Shown: positions 24,051 through 32,492 of the stretch, one piece after another
How the letters are laid out: each line of letters opens with the position of its first letter
How positions within the stretch are numbered: the stretch's first letter is position 1
Origin: CAZMCT01 sp964564785
GTDB taxonomy: Bacteria > Planctomycetota > Phycisphaerae > UBA1845 > Fen-1342
Assembly (NCBI GenBank): GCA_964564785.1
Contig: CAZMCT010000018.1
Coordinates: 1-41,788, forward strand
DNA length: 41,788 nucleotides
Direction of reading: 5' to 3'
The notes under the pieces: generated by a model
What the model was told of the DNA's origin: nothing
Databases searched by the model: none
The model's input: only the letters and a program-made list of their open reading frames with translations
Made by a program: the position numbers and the translations under genes

Positions 24051-25400
24051 ATGGCGCAAACCGCGTTCATCCTGGTTCTTACGCATGACGAGGCAGCCGC
24101 CGAGCGGTTGCGGGACGCCCTGCGCGAGAACTACGGGCACGTGTGCAGCATCGTAAACAGCCTGCCGGCGGCGCTGGACTCGATCCGCGCCCGGCCGCCC
24201 GACGTAGTACTGGCCGAACCGGGCGAGGATGGGCGGCCGGTGCTCGAGCCGCTGGCGGCGCTGCTGGACGCGCTGGCGCGCGACTCGGTGCTGTTGGTAT
24301 GGGGCGAAGCAGAGTTGCCGGTGGGTCAGAACATCCACGTGGCACGAGCTCCGGTCGGGCCGGACGTCGACGCGCTGGCGCAAGCGGTGAGCGCGGCTGC
24401 GCGGCGGGCGGTGGCGCGGCGTTCGGATCGGCTGCTGAAGGAGTCGATCGCGGGGCGGCACATCGAGCCGTTCGAGGGGATTGTCGGGGCTTCGCGCGCG
24501 ATCCAGCGAATCATCGGTCAGATCAAGAAGGCCGCCCGCAACAAGCTGACCGTGCTGATCCTGGGTGAGACGGGGACGGGCAAGGACCTGATCGCCGAGG
24601 CGATTCACCGGCAGTCGGACCGGGCCGGGCGGCCGTTCAAGGCCCTGAACTGTGCAGCGGTGAACGAGAACCTGCTGGAGAGCACGCTGTTCGGGCACGT
24701 GCGGGGGGCGTTCACGGGCGCGGTGCAGGAGAGCAAGGGCTACTTCGTCGCCGCCGACGGCGGGACGCTGTTCCTGGACGAGATCGGCGACATGCCGCTG
24801 AGCATGCAGGCGAAGCTGCTGCGGGCGCTGGAGCGGCGTGAGATCACGCCGGTGGGTTCGACGGATGTGCGGCGGGTCGATGTGCGGGTAATCGCGGCGA
24901 CGAACCAGGAGCTGATGCGGGCGGTCGAGGAAAACAAGTTCCGGGAGGATCTGTACTATCGGCTGAACCAGTGGATGATCTCGGTGCCGCCGCTGCGCGA
25001 ACGGCGCGAGGACATCCCCCTGCTGGCCGACTTCCTGCGGCAACGGGCGAACCGCACGCACGGCATGCGCTGCGAGGGGATCTCGAGCGAGGCGATGGCG
25101 TATCTCACCCGCTATTTCTGGCCGGGCAACGTGCGCGAGCTGGCGAACGTCATCGAGGCCGCGGTGGTCGAAGTCGAGGACCGGCAAATCGAGGCTGACG
25201 ACCTGCCCGAACGCATCCGCGGCTCGCGCGAACTCGTCCCGCTCTCGACCGGAATGGTCGGCCTGACGATGGCTCAGATCGAACGAATGATGATCGAGCG
25301 GACGCTCCAGGCCACGCGCGGCAACCGCGAGCAGGCGGCCAAGATGCTCGACATCGGTACGCGGACGCTCTACCGCAAGATCAAGGAATACGGGTTGTAA
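24051..25400 (+). CDS. Sigma-54-dependent transcriptional activator with degenerate receiver domain
   Basis: A 449-aa NtrC-family activator. Residues 1-115 have the shape of a response-regulator receiver (FILVLTHDE, then PPDVVLAEPGEDG), but the phosphoacceptor Asp is Glu (about E56) and the conserved Lys is missing. The AAA+ domain has Walker A GETGTGKD (172-179), the sigma-54 contact loop GAFTGA (219-224) and Walker B GTLFLDEIGD (238-247). The C-terminal Fis-type helix-turn-helix is RGNREQAAKMLDIGTRTLYR. It should activate -24/-12 promoters; none was identified in the window. The Glu may mimic the phosphorylated state, or the domain may bind another signal. The start at 24051 follows a TATAAT box. 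Confidence 0.9.
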   Translation: MAQTAFILVLTHDEAAAERLRDALRENYGHVCSIVNSLPAALDSIRARPPDVVLAEPGEDGRPVLEPLAALLDALARDSVLLVWGEAELPVGQNIHVARAPVGPDVDALAQAVSAAARRAVARRSDRLLKESIAGRHIEPFEGIVGASRAIQRIIGQIKKAARNKLTVLILGETGTGKDLIAEAIHRQSDRAGRPFKALNCAAVNENLLESTLFGHVRGAFTGAVQESKGYFVAADGGTLFLDEIGDMPLSMQAKLLRALERREITPVGSTDVRRVDVRVIAATNQELMRAVEENKFREDLYYRLNQWMISVPPLRERREDIPLLADFLRQRANRTHGMRCEGISSEAMAYLTRYFWPGNVRELANVIEAAVVEVEDRQIEADDLPERIRGSRELVPLSTGMVGLTMAQIERMMIERTLQATRGNREQAAKMLDIGTRTLYRKIKEYGL

Positions 25401-25493
25401 CGGGCTGCGGCTCGCAGGGCGACGGTTTTCGGCCGTCGCGCCGTCGGCCGCTACCAGGGGCTCGGGCGGGCGCGGCACCGGCCGGAAGGGGGT

Positions 25494-25532
25494 AAAACGC
25501 ACCGGCCGCACGACGTCACCGTACGGCCGGTG
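25494..25532 (-). terminator. Intrinsic terminator of the RRM protein gene
   Basis: On the minus strand, a perfect 9-bp stem CACCGGCCG/CGGCCGGTG (plus arms 25500-25508 and 25524-25532, 15-nt loop) is followed by CGTTTTA. A second CACCGGCCG at 25476-25484 could give an alternative pairing. It lies between convergent genes. Confidence 0.6.
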
Positions 25533-25581
25533 TGGATTCCATTCGCCGGACTCGAAGATCCGGCGCTACCACCGGACGCTG

Positions 25582-25908
25582 TTACCAGCGGCGTCCGCCG
25601 CCGCCACCCCCGTAACCGCCGCCGTAGCCCCCGCGTCCGCCGCCGGAGCGCCCGCCGCTTTCCTTCGGCTTGGCCTCGTTCACGGTCAGCGCGCGGCCGT
25701 CGTGCTGCGAGCCGTTGAGCGCGTTGATCGCGGCCTCGGCCTCGGCGTTCGATCCCATCTCGACGAACCCGAAGCCCTTGCTCCGGCCGCTGTCGCGATC
25801 GGTGATGACCTGCGCCGATTCGACGGTTCCGTGGGCGGAAAACAGCCGCTCAAGGTCGGCTCCGGTCACGGAATAGGACAGATTTCCAACATACAACTTC
25901 TTGCCCAT
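25582..25908 (-). CDS. RRM-domain RNA-binding protein with Gly-rich tail
   Basis: A 108-aa protein with a single RNA recognition motif: RNP2 KLYVGNL at residues 3-9 and RNP1 KGFGFVEM near 43-50, both with their aromatic RNA-stacking residues. Residues about 85-108 form a GGRGGYGGGYGGGGGGRRW-like tail. Bacterial proteins of this design are often cold-induced RNA chaperones. The ATG at 25908 is preferred over one at 25914 because GGAGA is then 8 nt, not 2 nt, upstream. Confidence 0.9.
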   Translation of the reverse strand: MGKKLYVGNLSYSVTGADLERLFSAHGTVESAQVITDRDSGRSKGFGFVEMGSNAEAEAAINALNGSQHDGRALTVNEAKPKESGGRSGGGRGGYGGGYGGGGGGRRW

Positions 25909-25954
25909 GCACATTTCTCCTGCTCAGGGCGCTGGACCCGACTGTTCTCCAGGT

Positions 25955-26072
25955 CCGTTGAAATGGGCCGACACTGGCCCGAGGGAAGGAGCGGGCGAAG
26001 AAGGCAGGACGGCAGCAGGTGTCAAGGCACCCGGCGCTTCGTTGCCGGTCGTCAGATCCACCCTTTCAACGG
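25955..26072. repeat. Possible third palindromic element sharing the GTTGAAA end motif
   Basis: Terminal inverted repeats CCGTTGAAATGGG (25955-25967) and CCCTTTCAACGG (26061-26072) bound a 118-bp segment without genes. The ends resemble the CCGTTGAAAAAGGGG ends of the copy at 18621, but the interior does not clearly align. It could be a diverged family member. Confidence 0.45.
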
Positions 26073-26154
26073 CGATTGTAGAGCAGGCGGGCGAGAAAAG
26101 CAAACCCCCGGCGCCAAGTGGATGCGGGGCGCGGCCGGCAGTTCGTGCGCGGTC

Positions 26155-26997
26155 TCAGAAGCGCCAAATCTGCGGGCTGCTGGGGTGAATCCGGTAATCG
26201 ACGTGCAGGTCCACGGTGTACCAGGGGCTGTTCGGATCCGCGGCCGGGTCGAAGCCGAGGCCGTTCCAGAGGCTGTTGTCGAAGTACACGTCGCGCGGCC
26301 GCAAGCGCGTTCCGTGCCCGTCCACGAAGACGAGGGAGGCCGTGCCGATGTGGCGATCGGAAAGGAACGTGCGGTAGTGCAGGTACGCGTAGGGCTCGCG
26401 GGCGCCGCCGCTGAAGGAGTCCAGCGAATACAGGGGAATGTAGGTCGGGTCGAGAATGTATCCGTGGTTCCCGATCCGGTCTGGGTTGTTGTCCCCCGCA
26501 GGTTTGTCCGGCCCCCAAGGCAGCGCCCAGCCGGTGCCGTCGCTGTCGCCGAACGCGATCGTGCGGGCCGGGTTGCGGACGCGCTTGACCGGAAAGGCCT
26601 CGTAGGGGCGATACGGGTTGTCCTCGGAGGCATTGTCGCGGAGGCTACCGATGTACTTGTAGTTGTAGCCGTAGGAGTTGTTGCGGCCGACCTCCCAGGT
26701 CGGCGTGGCGGGGCAGCCCTGAACCCTGAAACCGGCGAGATAGTCGGCCATCACGTTGAACCAGCGGATCCGGGTGTTGTCGGGCAGCCGCCATTGGTGG
26801 CCCGGATAGTTTCCCCACTCGTTGTAGTACAGCGCCATGCCGTGGCCGAGCTGGCGACAGTGGCCCAGGCATTGTGCCGCCCGCGCCTGCTGACGGGCCT
26901 GGCCCAGCGTGGGCAGCAGGATTGACAGAAGCAGGGCGCTGATGGCCACCACGACCAGCAGTTCAATGAGTGTGAACGCGCGGCGGAACGAGAACAT
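26155..26997 (-). CDS. Pseudopilin-like protein (prepilin N-terminal domain, H-X9-DG)
   Basis: A 280-aa protein. The leader is short, FSFRRAFTLIELLVVVAIS, with the conserved Glu five residues after the processed Phe, followed by LLLSILLPTLGQARQQARAA. The C-terminal half has a canonical H-X9-DG motif (RHIGTASLVFVDGHG). The ATG at 26997 puts the leader at the protein start; upstream codons in the frame encode nothing pilin-like. It is 26 nt downstream of the ytfQ-like gene on the same strand, so it may be cotranscribed with it. The two proteins of this class in the window share their N-terminal helix but little of the C-terminal part. Confidence 0.8.
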   Translation of the reverse strand: MFSFRRAFTLIELLVVVAISALLLSILLPTLGQARQQARAAQCLGHCRQLGHGMALYYNEWGNYPGHQWRLPDNTRIRWFNVMADYLAGFRVQGCPATPTWEVGRNNSYGYNYKYIGSLRDNASEDNPYRPYEAFPVKRVRNPARTIAFGDSDGTGWALPWGPDKPAGDNNPDRIGNHGYILDPTYIPLYSLDSFSGGAREPYAYLHYRTFLSDRHIGTASLVFVDGHGTRLRPRDVYFDNSLWNGLGFDPAADPNSPWYTVDLHVDYRIHPSSPQIWRF

Positions 26998-27023
26998 GCG
27001 CGCACCCCGGTGAGACAGACCGC

Positions 27024-27974
27024 CTAATACTGTCGCGACGAAATCACATCCTTCGCCGTGGACTGGTCGAAGACCTGGTCCTTGACGACGATCTTCTTGG
27101 GCAATTCCTGCTTCGCGACGGCCTTCTCGACGGCATCGAACGCGGCCGGGCCCAGCAGCGGGTTGCACTCGACCGTGCAGTTGAGCTTCCCGGCCACCAG
27201 GGCCTCGAACGCGGCCTTGACGGCGTCGATGGAGACGAGGATCACGTCGGTGCCCGGCTTGAGCCCCGCCTCCGCGATGGCCTGGATCGCCCCCAGAGCC
27301 ATGTCGTCATTGTGCGCGTAGACGGCGTTGATGCTCTTGCCCTCGGGCGACTTGAGGAAGGCCTCCATGACTTCCTTGCCCTTGCTGCGGGTGAAGTCGC
27401 CGGACTGGCTCTTGATGATCTTCATGCCGGGGTGCCGGGCGAGGACCTCCTCGAAGCCCTTCTTCCGATCGTTCGCGGGGGCCGAGCCGGGCGTGCCCTG
27501 GAGCTCGGCGATGTTGGCCTGGCCTTTCATGTGCTCGGCCAGCCAGCGGGCTGCGAGTCGGCCCTCCTCGACGAAATCCGAGGCGATCAGCGTGGTGTAG
27601 AGCGACTCGTCCGACACTTCCACCCCGCGGTCCACGAGGATGACCGGGATGCCCGCCCGCTTGGCCTCCTTCAACACCGGCTCCCAACCGCTTTCGACGA
27701 CCGGGGCCAGGATGATCGCGTCGACCTTCTGCGCGATGAACGTCCGCAGGGCGCGGATCTGGTTCTCCTGCTTCTGCTGCGCGTCGGCGAACTTCAGGTT
27801 CACGCCGCGCTTCGCCGCCTCGCCGCGGATCGACTCGGTCTCGGCCGTCCGCCAGGCGCTCTCCGCGCCGATCTGCGAGAACCCGACGGTCAGCGGCTTC
27901 TTGTCCTGCGCGGCGGCCGGGGCCGACCACTGCCCCGCGAGCGTCAGTACGGCGATCGACAGCATCAGACGCAT
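27024..27974 (-). CDS. ytfQ: Periplasmic sugar-binding protein, YtfQ-like
   Basis: A 316-aa substrate-binding protein of an ABC sugar transporter. After a signal peptide ending APAAAQ, the mature part follows E. coli YtfQ (galactofuranose binder) closely: LTVGFSQIGAESAWR, ADAQQKQENQIRALRTF, APVVESGWEPVLKEA, SQSGDFTRSKGKEVMEAFLK and YAHNDDMALGAIQAI. The ATG at 27974 has GGAG about 7 nt before it. No ATPase (YtfR) or permease (YtfT, YjfF) gene is adjacent, so the binding protein is either split from its transporter or serves another one. Galactofuranose as ligand is inferred from the similarity. Confidence 0.85.
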   Translation of the reverse strand: MRLMLSIAVLTLAGQWSAPAAAQDKKPLTVGFSQIGAESAWRTAETESIRGEAAKRGVNLKFADAQQKQENQIRALRTFIAQKVDAIILAPVVESGWEPVLKEAKRAGIPVILVDRGVEVSDESLYTTLIASDFVEEGRLAARWLAEHMKGQANIAELQGTPGSAPANDRKKGFEEVLARHPGMKIIKSQSGDFTRSKGKEVMEAFLKSPEGKSINAVYAHNDDMALGAIQAIAEAGLKPGTDVILVSIDAVKAAFEALVAGKLNCTVECNPLLGPAAFDAVEKAVAKQELPKKIVVKDQVFDQSTAKDVISSRQY

Positions 27975-28086
27975 TGGAAACTCCTTGTTGAACGAAGTCC
28001 GCCCGATCAAGCACAGGCAGCGGGCCATGATAGCCGAACACTGCCGGGAAGGCCGGGGCACCTCCGCGGCCGCATGTCGCGCAGCG

Positions 28087-28971
28087 CTATTCGCCGCTCT
28101 CACTCAAGACCGCCGCGCGGAGCGGGCCCGGCAACAGGTCGGGGAACTCGTGCCGCAGCGGCTCGCTCAAGAGCGACAAATCCGCCGGCCGCGGCTCCGG
28201 CGCCGGCAAGTCGTGGCGCGAGATCGGCACGAGGTTCGGCTGCGCGATGCCCAGCAGCGCGGCGCAGCGGGCGATGATCTCATAGCGGCTGAGCCGCTCC
28301 GGCCCCGGCAGGTGCAACACGCCGGTGCGCAAGCTGCGGGCCAGGCCCAGCAGCGCCCGAGCGGCGTCCGCGTTCCACACCGGGGTGCGGAACTCGTCCG
28401 TGAACAGCCGCAAGGGTTCGCCGGCGCGGAGGGCGGCGAGCTGACGCGCGAACGTGGTCGGCCGCTGGGTACACGGAAGGCCGATCATCAGCGGAATACG
28501 AAGGACGAGGGTGTTTGGGTGCTCGGCCACGAGCTCCTCGGCCGCGGCCTTCGTCCGGCCGTACACACTCAGCGGCCGCGGCGGGTCGCACTCGGCGTAG
28601 GGTGCGGCGTCGCCCGCGAAGACCATGTCGGTGGAGGTGAAGACCAGCCGGGCGCCGATGTTTGCGGCCGCGTCGGCCAGCACCCCGGTCGCGATGGTAT
28701 TCACGCGCTCGGCGCGGGCGGGGTCGGCGTAGCAATCGGCAACGGCCGTCAGCGCCCCCGCATGGATGATGTGCGTCGGCCGGAACGACACGACGGCCGC
28801 CCGCAGGGCCTCGTGGTCGGCGAGATCGATGCGGGCCACGGTCACCGGCTCGCTCACCGCGTGCCGGCCGGCGAGCGCCAGGATTCGTGCCGTGGGCTGT
28901 TCACGGGCGAGCCGGCGCACAATGTGCCCCCCGAGCTGACCCGACGCACCGGTAAGCAGCCAGCGTTCCAT
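28087..28971 (-). CDS. RmlD-like sugar-nucleotide reductase/epimerase (SDR family)
   Basis: A 294-aa extended short-chain dehydrogenase. It begins MERWLLTGASGQLGGHIVRR, the NAD(P) glycine motif, and carries VFTSTDMVFAGD and the catalytic YGRTK (Y-X3-K). This is the RmlD pattern (dTDP-4-dehydrorhamnose reductase), but no other rhamnose genes are near, so the substrate is open. The ATG at 28971 starts the fold at once; the 28 upstream codons are not part of the family. It lies 112 nt upstream of ytfQ on the same strand and is divergent from the gene at 29075, which begins about 100 nt away. Confidence 0.8.
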   Translation of the reverse strand: MERWLLTGASGQLGGHIVRRLAREQPTARILALAGRHAVSEPVTVARIDLADHEALRAAVVSFRPTHIIHAGALTAVADCYADPARAERVNTIATGVLADAAANIGARLVFTSTDMVFAGDAAPYAECDPPRPLSVYGRTKAAAEELVAEHPNTLVLRIPLMIGLPCTQRPTTFARQLAALRAGEPLRLFTDEFRTPVWNADAARALLGLARSLRTGVLHLPGPERLSRYEIIARCAALLGIAQPNLVPISRHDLPAPEPRPADLSLLSEPLRHEFPDLLPGPLRAAVLSESGE

Positions 28972-29074
28972 GCGTGTCTCGTGCGAGTGGCGGCCGGCCG
29001 CGTGCCGAACACCGCGTATACTGCACCATCCGGCGGAGGCCAGGTCCAGTAGCATGGGCCGGCGGAGGTGCGAC

Positions 29075-31270
29075 GTGAAGAGCGTAACGTGGCTGCTGAG
29101 CGTGGGGCTGGCGACCGCAGCGGTGGCGAGCGATCGGCCGCTGCGTGAGGCGCGGTCGGAAAACGGGCGTTATGCGCTGCGGATTGACGCGGGGCGCCCG
29201 GGGCGGGGCGGGCGGCCGTGCCGTGCGATGTTGCACGACAGCCGGGCGGAGCGGTCGGGCCGGCGCGTCTGGGAACGGATGCTGGTGAACGAGACCGCGC
29301 CGCGCCAGGGCTTCGTGCGCGACGACGGGCGTTTCGTCGTGACCCTGGACGAACACAGCCGCGGCGGGGCACGGAACGCGCTCGTGATCTACGGGGCGGA
29401 GGGTGAACTGCTGCGGCATTTCCTGCTGCCGGACCTGCTGGAGCGCGACGACTGGGCGCGCGTGAAGGTGCAGGGCGAGGAGGTCGTGTGGCTGGAGGGT
29501 GCATCGGCCGGCTTCGCGTCCGGGTCTGAGCATTCGCGGCCTCAACCAGCTCCGCCCGCTGCACACGAGGCTGCGGAGCCGGCCGACACAGCCGTAGCGG
29601 GCGAGTTCTTTGTCGTGCGGCTGCGCTGGGGCCGCGAGGTGCGCGTCGACCTGCGCACGCTGCAAGTGGTTCGTGGCGGCAAGTCGGCGGATTCGGCCGT
29701 GGCCGACGTGCCTCCCGAAATCCTCGCCCGGTTGCTGGGGCACGCGCGTGCGCAGTCTGAGAACGGCGCGGACCTGCCGCTCAGTGCTACGGTCGGCACG
29801 CAGACCGCCGCCGACGAGATCAGCGCCGCGTTGGCGCCGGACGATGTGCTCCCGGAGTCTCTGACCGGGGAGCCCGCCGCCGTGCCCGAGGTGCCGCGCG
29901 AGCCGTCGACGGGCGAGGCGGCGGTCGCCGAAGTCGACGCGAACGACGCCGACGCCGGGCAGCCGATCGTGCCGCCCGAGCCGGCCGCGAGCGGGTCTGA
30001 GGAGGATGCGCGCGGGCGCTCGCCGTGCACGACCGTCACGGTGCCGCGGCCGCAGCCGGGGGAAAAGGTGGACTACGTGGCCTGGCTGAACGGGTACGGG
30101 CAGGTGCAGGGCCCGGATGCCGCCCCTTTTTACGAGGCGGCCATCGCGCAACTACCCGAGTGGACGGGCGACCGCGAGCTGCTGATCATGGCCACGGGCG
30201 GTGACCCCGCCGCACTCGCGTCGCCCGCGGTCGCGGCGTGGCTGGAGCAGTGCGCGGGGGCGCTCGAGCTGCTCCGGCAGGGGGCGCAGCAGCCGGTGCG
30301 CGGCTGGCATTACGAGAGCCCCGACGGCACGCTGATCGGGGTGGTACTGCCGTTGCTGGGGCAGTTCCGCGAGCTGTCGCGGGCACACCTGATCGCGGCC
30401 CGGCAGGAGCTGGCGGCGGGCCGGCCGGGGCCGGCCGCGGGGCGCTGCCTGGACGTGCGCGCGGCGGGAGCGCACGCCGGGGCCGGGCTCACCCTGATCG
30501 AGAGTCTGGTGGGCCTCACGGTTCAGTCGCTGGGCGGCGACACGCTGCTGGATATTCAGCACGACGCGGCCGACGCGCTCGACTTCGTGCAGCTCGCAGC
30601 CGACGTGCGGCGCGCGTATCGTCGCGTGCGCGACCCGGCCGAGACGCTACAGGGCGAGCGGGCCCTATTCATGGACACGCTCCAGCGCTCGTGGGACGTT
30701 GATCCGGCCGGTGGCGAGCCGGTGCTGAACCGGGCGGCGGCTGCGCGGCTGCTGAAGACGGCTGAAATGGACGATGCGCAAATCGCGGAGACCCTGGATC
30801 GGCTCGAGCGGATCGGATACGGCAAGACGGAGGCGGAGGCGTCGATCTACTACGATGCGCTGACGGAGGCGTTCTCGCGGCCGTTTGCGGAAGGACGCCG
30901 GCAACTCGAGAAGATTGAGCAGATCATGACCGATCCGCAGATGAACCCGCTGCTGCGGACGTTCATTCCGGCGCTGGCCCGCTGCCAGTTCCTCTACACG
31001 CGGACGGAGACGGCGCGGCGGGCGGTGCTGACCGTGACGCAGCTCAACGCCTATCGCCAGCAGCACGGGGAGTATCCCGATTCACTCGAGGTGCTGGGCG
31101 ACGACGAAGCGACTACCGACCCGTTCACGGGCCGACGGTTCCAATATCGTCGGACGCCCGCGGGGTTCACGCTCTACTCGCGGGGGGCGAACGGCGTCGA
31201 TGACGGCGGCGTCCATGACCACAAGGGGCAGACGGGCGACGTCGTGTTCTGGCCGCGGCCGGCGAAGTAG
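29075..31270 (+). CDS. Large secreted protein of unknown function
   Basis: A 731-aa protein. The GTG at 29075 has GGAGG 6 nt upstream and gives a signal peptide (KSVTWLLSVGLATAAVAS); an ATG at 29054 lies before that ribosome site and is less likely. Residues about 20-140 are strand-rich, with SENGRYALRIDAG and NALVIYGAEGELLRHFLLPD. About 150-340 are low-complexity, rich in Ala, Glu and Pro. About 345-640 are helical, with repeated DFVQLAADVRRAYRRV-like segments. The C-terminus (GRRFQYRRTPAGFTLYSRGA, then NGVDDGG and DVVFWP) resembles the end of planctomycete pseudopilin-like or DUF-type proteins. No enzyme motif is recognised. Confidence 0.7.
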   Translation: MKSVTWLLSVGLATAAVASDRPLREARSENGRYALRIDAGRPGRGGRPCRAMLHDSRAERSGRRVWERMLVNETAPRQGFVRDDGRFVVTLDEHSRGGARNALVIYGAEGELLRHFLLPDLLERDDWARVKVQGEEVVWLEGASAGFASGSEHSRPQPAPPAAHEAAEPADTAVAGEFFVVRLRWGREVRVDLRTLQVVRGGKSADSAVADVPPEILARLLGHARAQSENGADLPLSATVGTQTAADEISAALAPDDVLPESLTGEPAAVPEVPREPSTGEAAVAEVDANDADAGQPIVPPEPAASGSEEDARGRSPCTTVTVPRPQPGEKVDYVAWLNGYGQVQGPDAAPFYEAAIAQLPEWTGDRELLIMATGGDPAALASPAVAAWLEQCAGALELLRQGAQQPVRGWHYESPDGTLIGVVLPLLGQFRELSRAHLIAARQELAAGRPGPAAGRCLDVRAAGAHAGAGLTLIESLVGLTVQSLGGDTLLDIQHDAADALDFVQLAADVRRAYRRVRDPAETLQGERALFMDTLQRSWDVDPAGGEPVLNRAAAARLLKTAEMDDAQIAETLDRLERIGYGKTEAEASIYYDALTEAFSRPFAEGRRQLEKIEQIMTDPQMNPLLRTFIPALARCQFLYTRTETARRAVLTVTQLNAYRQQHGEYPDSLEVLGDDEATTDPFTGRRFQYRRTPAGFTLYSRGANGVDDGGVHDHKGQTGDVVFWPRPAK

Positions 31271-31276
31271 TCCGCG

Positions 31277-32323
31277 CTAGGGGTGCTCGTAGCGCACAAC
31301 GCCGTCGTACAATCGCCCGCCGATCCGGGCCGCGATCTCCGCATCCTTGAGCACCGCCGTCCAGACGGCCGGGCACGTGAACCGCGCGTGGAAGTTGCTT
31401 TCGATCGCACGGCCCATCCCGTGCAGCCAGACCAGGTCCGCGTCGGCGACGGCCGCGGCGAATTCCGCGTCGAGCCGCGCCAGATCGATCAGCGGCGTCG
31501 CGGCGCCCGTGGCGCGCACGACGATCGTCTGGGTGGCCAGCGCGCTCGCGAGCGGACGGTCCAACTCGGCGGCCCGCCGCAGTACGGGCCCGAGCTCGTC
31601 GGCGGTGATGTCGTTGAGGGCCGGGCCGCGGTTCGTGGCCAGCGTGAGCCGCGTGCCACGCTGCGCGAGGTCGCGGACCAGCGGCAGGCATCCGAGCACG
31701 ATGTCGCTGCCCGCGTTGTCGGCGAAAAAGACCACGTGCCGCGGCGGCCGCCTCTGCCAGGCATCCCAGGCCGCGGCCGCATCGTCGCACAGCCACGGCC
31801 GCGGCGGCAGGCCGGAACGCGTCGTGTGAAACGCCGTCAGTCCGGCAAGATGCCGCTCGATGGTCGCCCGTGAACCCAGGTCGAAGATGTTGCCGGCCAG
31901 CAGGCCGCGCCAGAGCAGATCCGCTCGTTCGCGCAAAGGCGCGGCGTCCAGCTCCGCCAGTACGCCGGGCAGCAGCGCCAGGGCGGCTTCGTTTTCGCGC
32001 TGCTTGACGCCGCGGAACGGGTCGGGGAAGCCGTGCTGCTGAAGCGCGACCTCCCGGATCTCCGTGAACAACAGAACGTCGATCCGCGGAAACGACTCGG
32101 GGCGCTGCTCGACAGCGTCGAACGCGGCCAGGTAGTCGGAGCGGAACGCGAACAGCCGCGCATCGTTCGGGGCGTACTCCGCGCGAATCAACGGCGCGAG
32201 CACCGCGTCGAGGTGCCAGCGGAACAACCCGAGCCAGTAGGCCCGGCCGGCCGCATCGGCCTTCAAGTCCCAGTCGCAGGCGCGATAGCGACCGGGCTCG
32301 GCCAGTTGGCACAGGGGGGGCAT
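31277..32323 (-). CDS. DUF89/ARMT1-family metal-dependent phosphatase
   Basis: A 348-aa member of the DUF89 damage-control phosphatase family, which removes phosphate from damaged or excess sugar and cofactor phosphates using a divalent metal. Key segments are VVFFADNAGSDIVLGCLPLV (the Asp-Asn and Asp of the active site), LATNRGPALNDIT and DLVWLHGMGRAIESNFHARF. The family name is secure; the substrate is not. The ATG at 32323 has GGAG 6 nt upstream. Its stop is 6 nt from that of the convergent secreted-protein gene, with no terminator between them. Confidence 0.85.
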   Translation of the reverse strand: MPPLCQLAEPGRYRACDWDLKADAAGRAYWLGLFRWHLDAVLAPLIRAEYAPNDARLFAFRSDYLAAFDAVEQRPESFPRIDVLLFTEIREVALQQHGFPDPFRGVKQRENEAALALLPGVLAELDAAPLRERADLLWRGLLAGNIFDLGSRATIERHLAGLTAFHTTRSGLPPRPWLCDDAAAAWDAWQRRPPRHVVFFADNAGSDIVLGCLPLVRDLAQRGTRLTLATNRGPALNDITADELGPVLRRAAELDRPLASALATQTIVVRATGAATPLIDLARLDAEFAAAVADADLVWLHGMGRAIESNFHARFTCPAVWTAVLKDAEIAARIGGRLYDGVVRYEHP

Positions 32324-32390
32324 GCGGTCTCCGTGGGTTCGCGGCAAAGCGGGGATTGTACCGGCCCGCGGAGGGCGTCGGGCACGCCCG

Positions 32391-32425
32391 AAAAACGCGG
32401 CGGCCGGCGAAAACCACCGGCCGCC
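32391..32425 (-). terminator. Intrinsic terminator of the secreted metalloprotease gene
   Basis: On the minus strand a perfect 9-bp stem GGCGGCCGG/CCGGCCGCC (plus arms 32399-32407 and 32417-32425, 9-nt loop) is followed, after three bases, by TTTTT (A run 32391-32395). It lies about 70 nt past the protease stop. Confidence 0.7.
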
Positions 32426-32441
32426 TGCGCGATTCGGAGCC

Positions 32442-32480
32442 GCTGCCCGCGGGCAGCGCCGGACTCGCCGGTCCGGCGCT
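32442..32480. other. Two further overlapping hairpins after the protease gene
   Basis: GCTGCCCGCGGGCAGC (32442-32457) is a perfect 16-bp palindrome, and AGCGCCGGAC/GTCCGGCGCT (32455-32464 and 32471-32480) a perfect 10-bp stem. They share bases and so are alternatives. They precede the terminator in the transcript and may protect its 3' end. Confidence 0.5.
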
Positions 32481-32492
32481 GCGGGATTGGCG

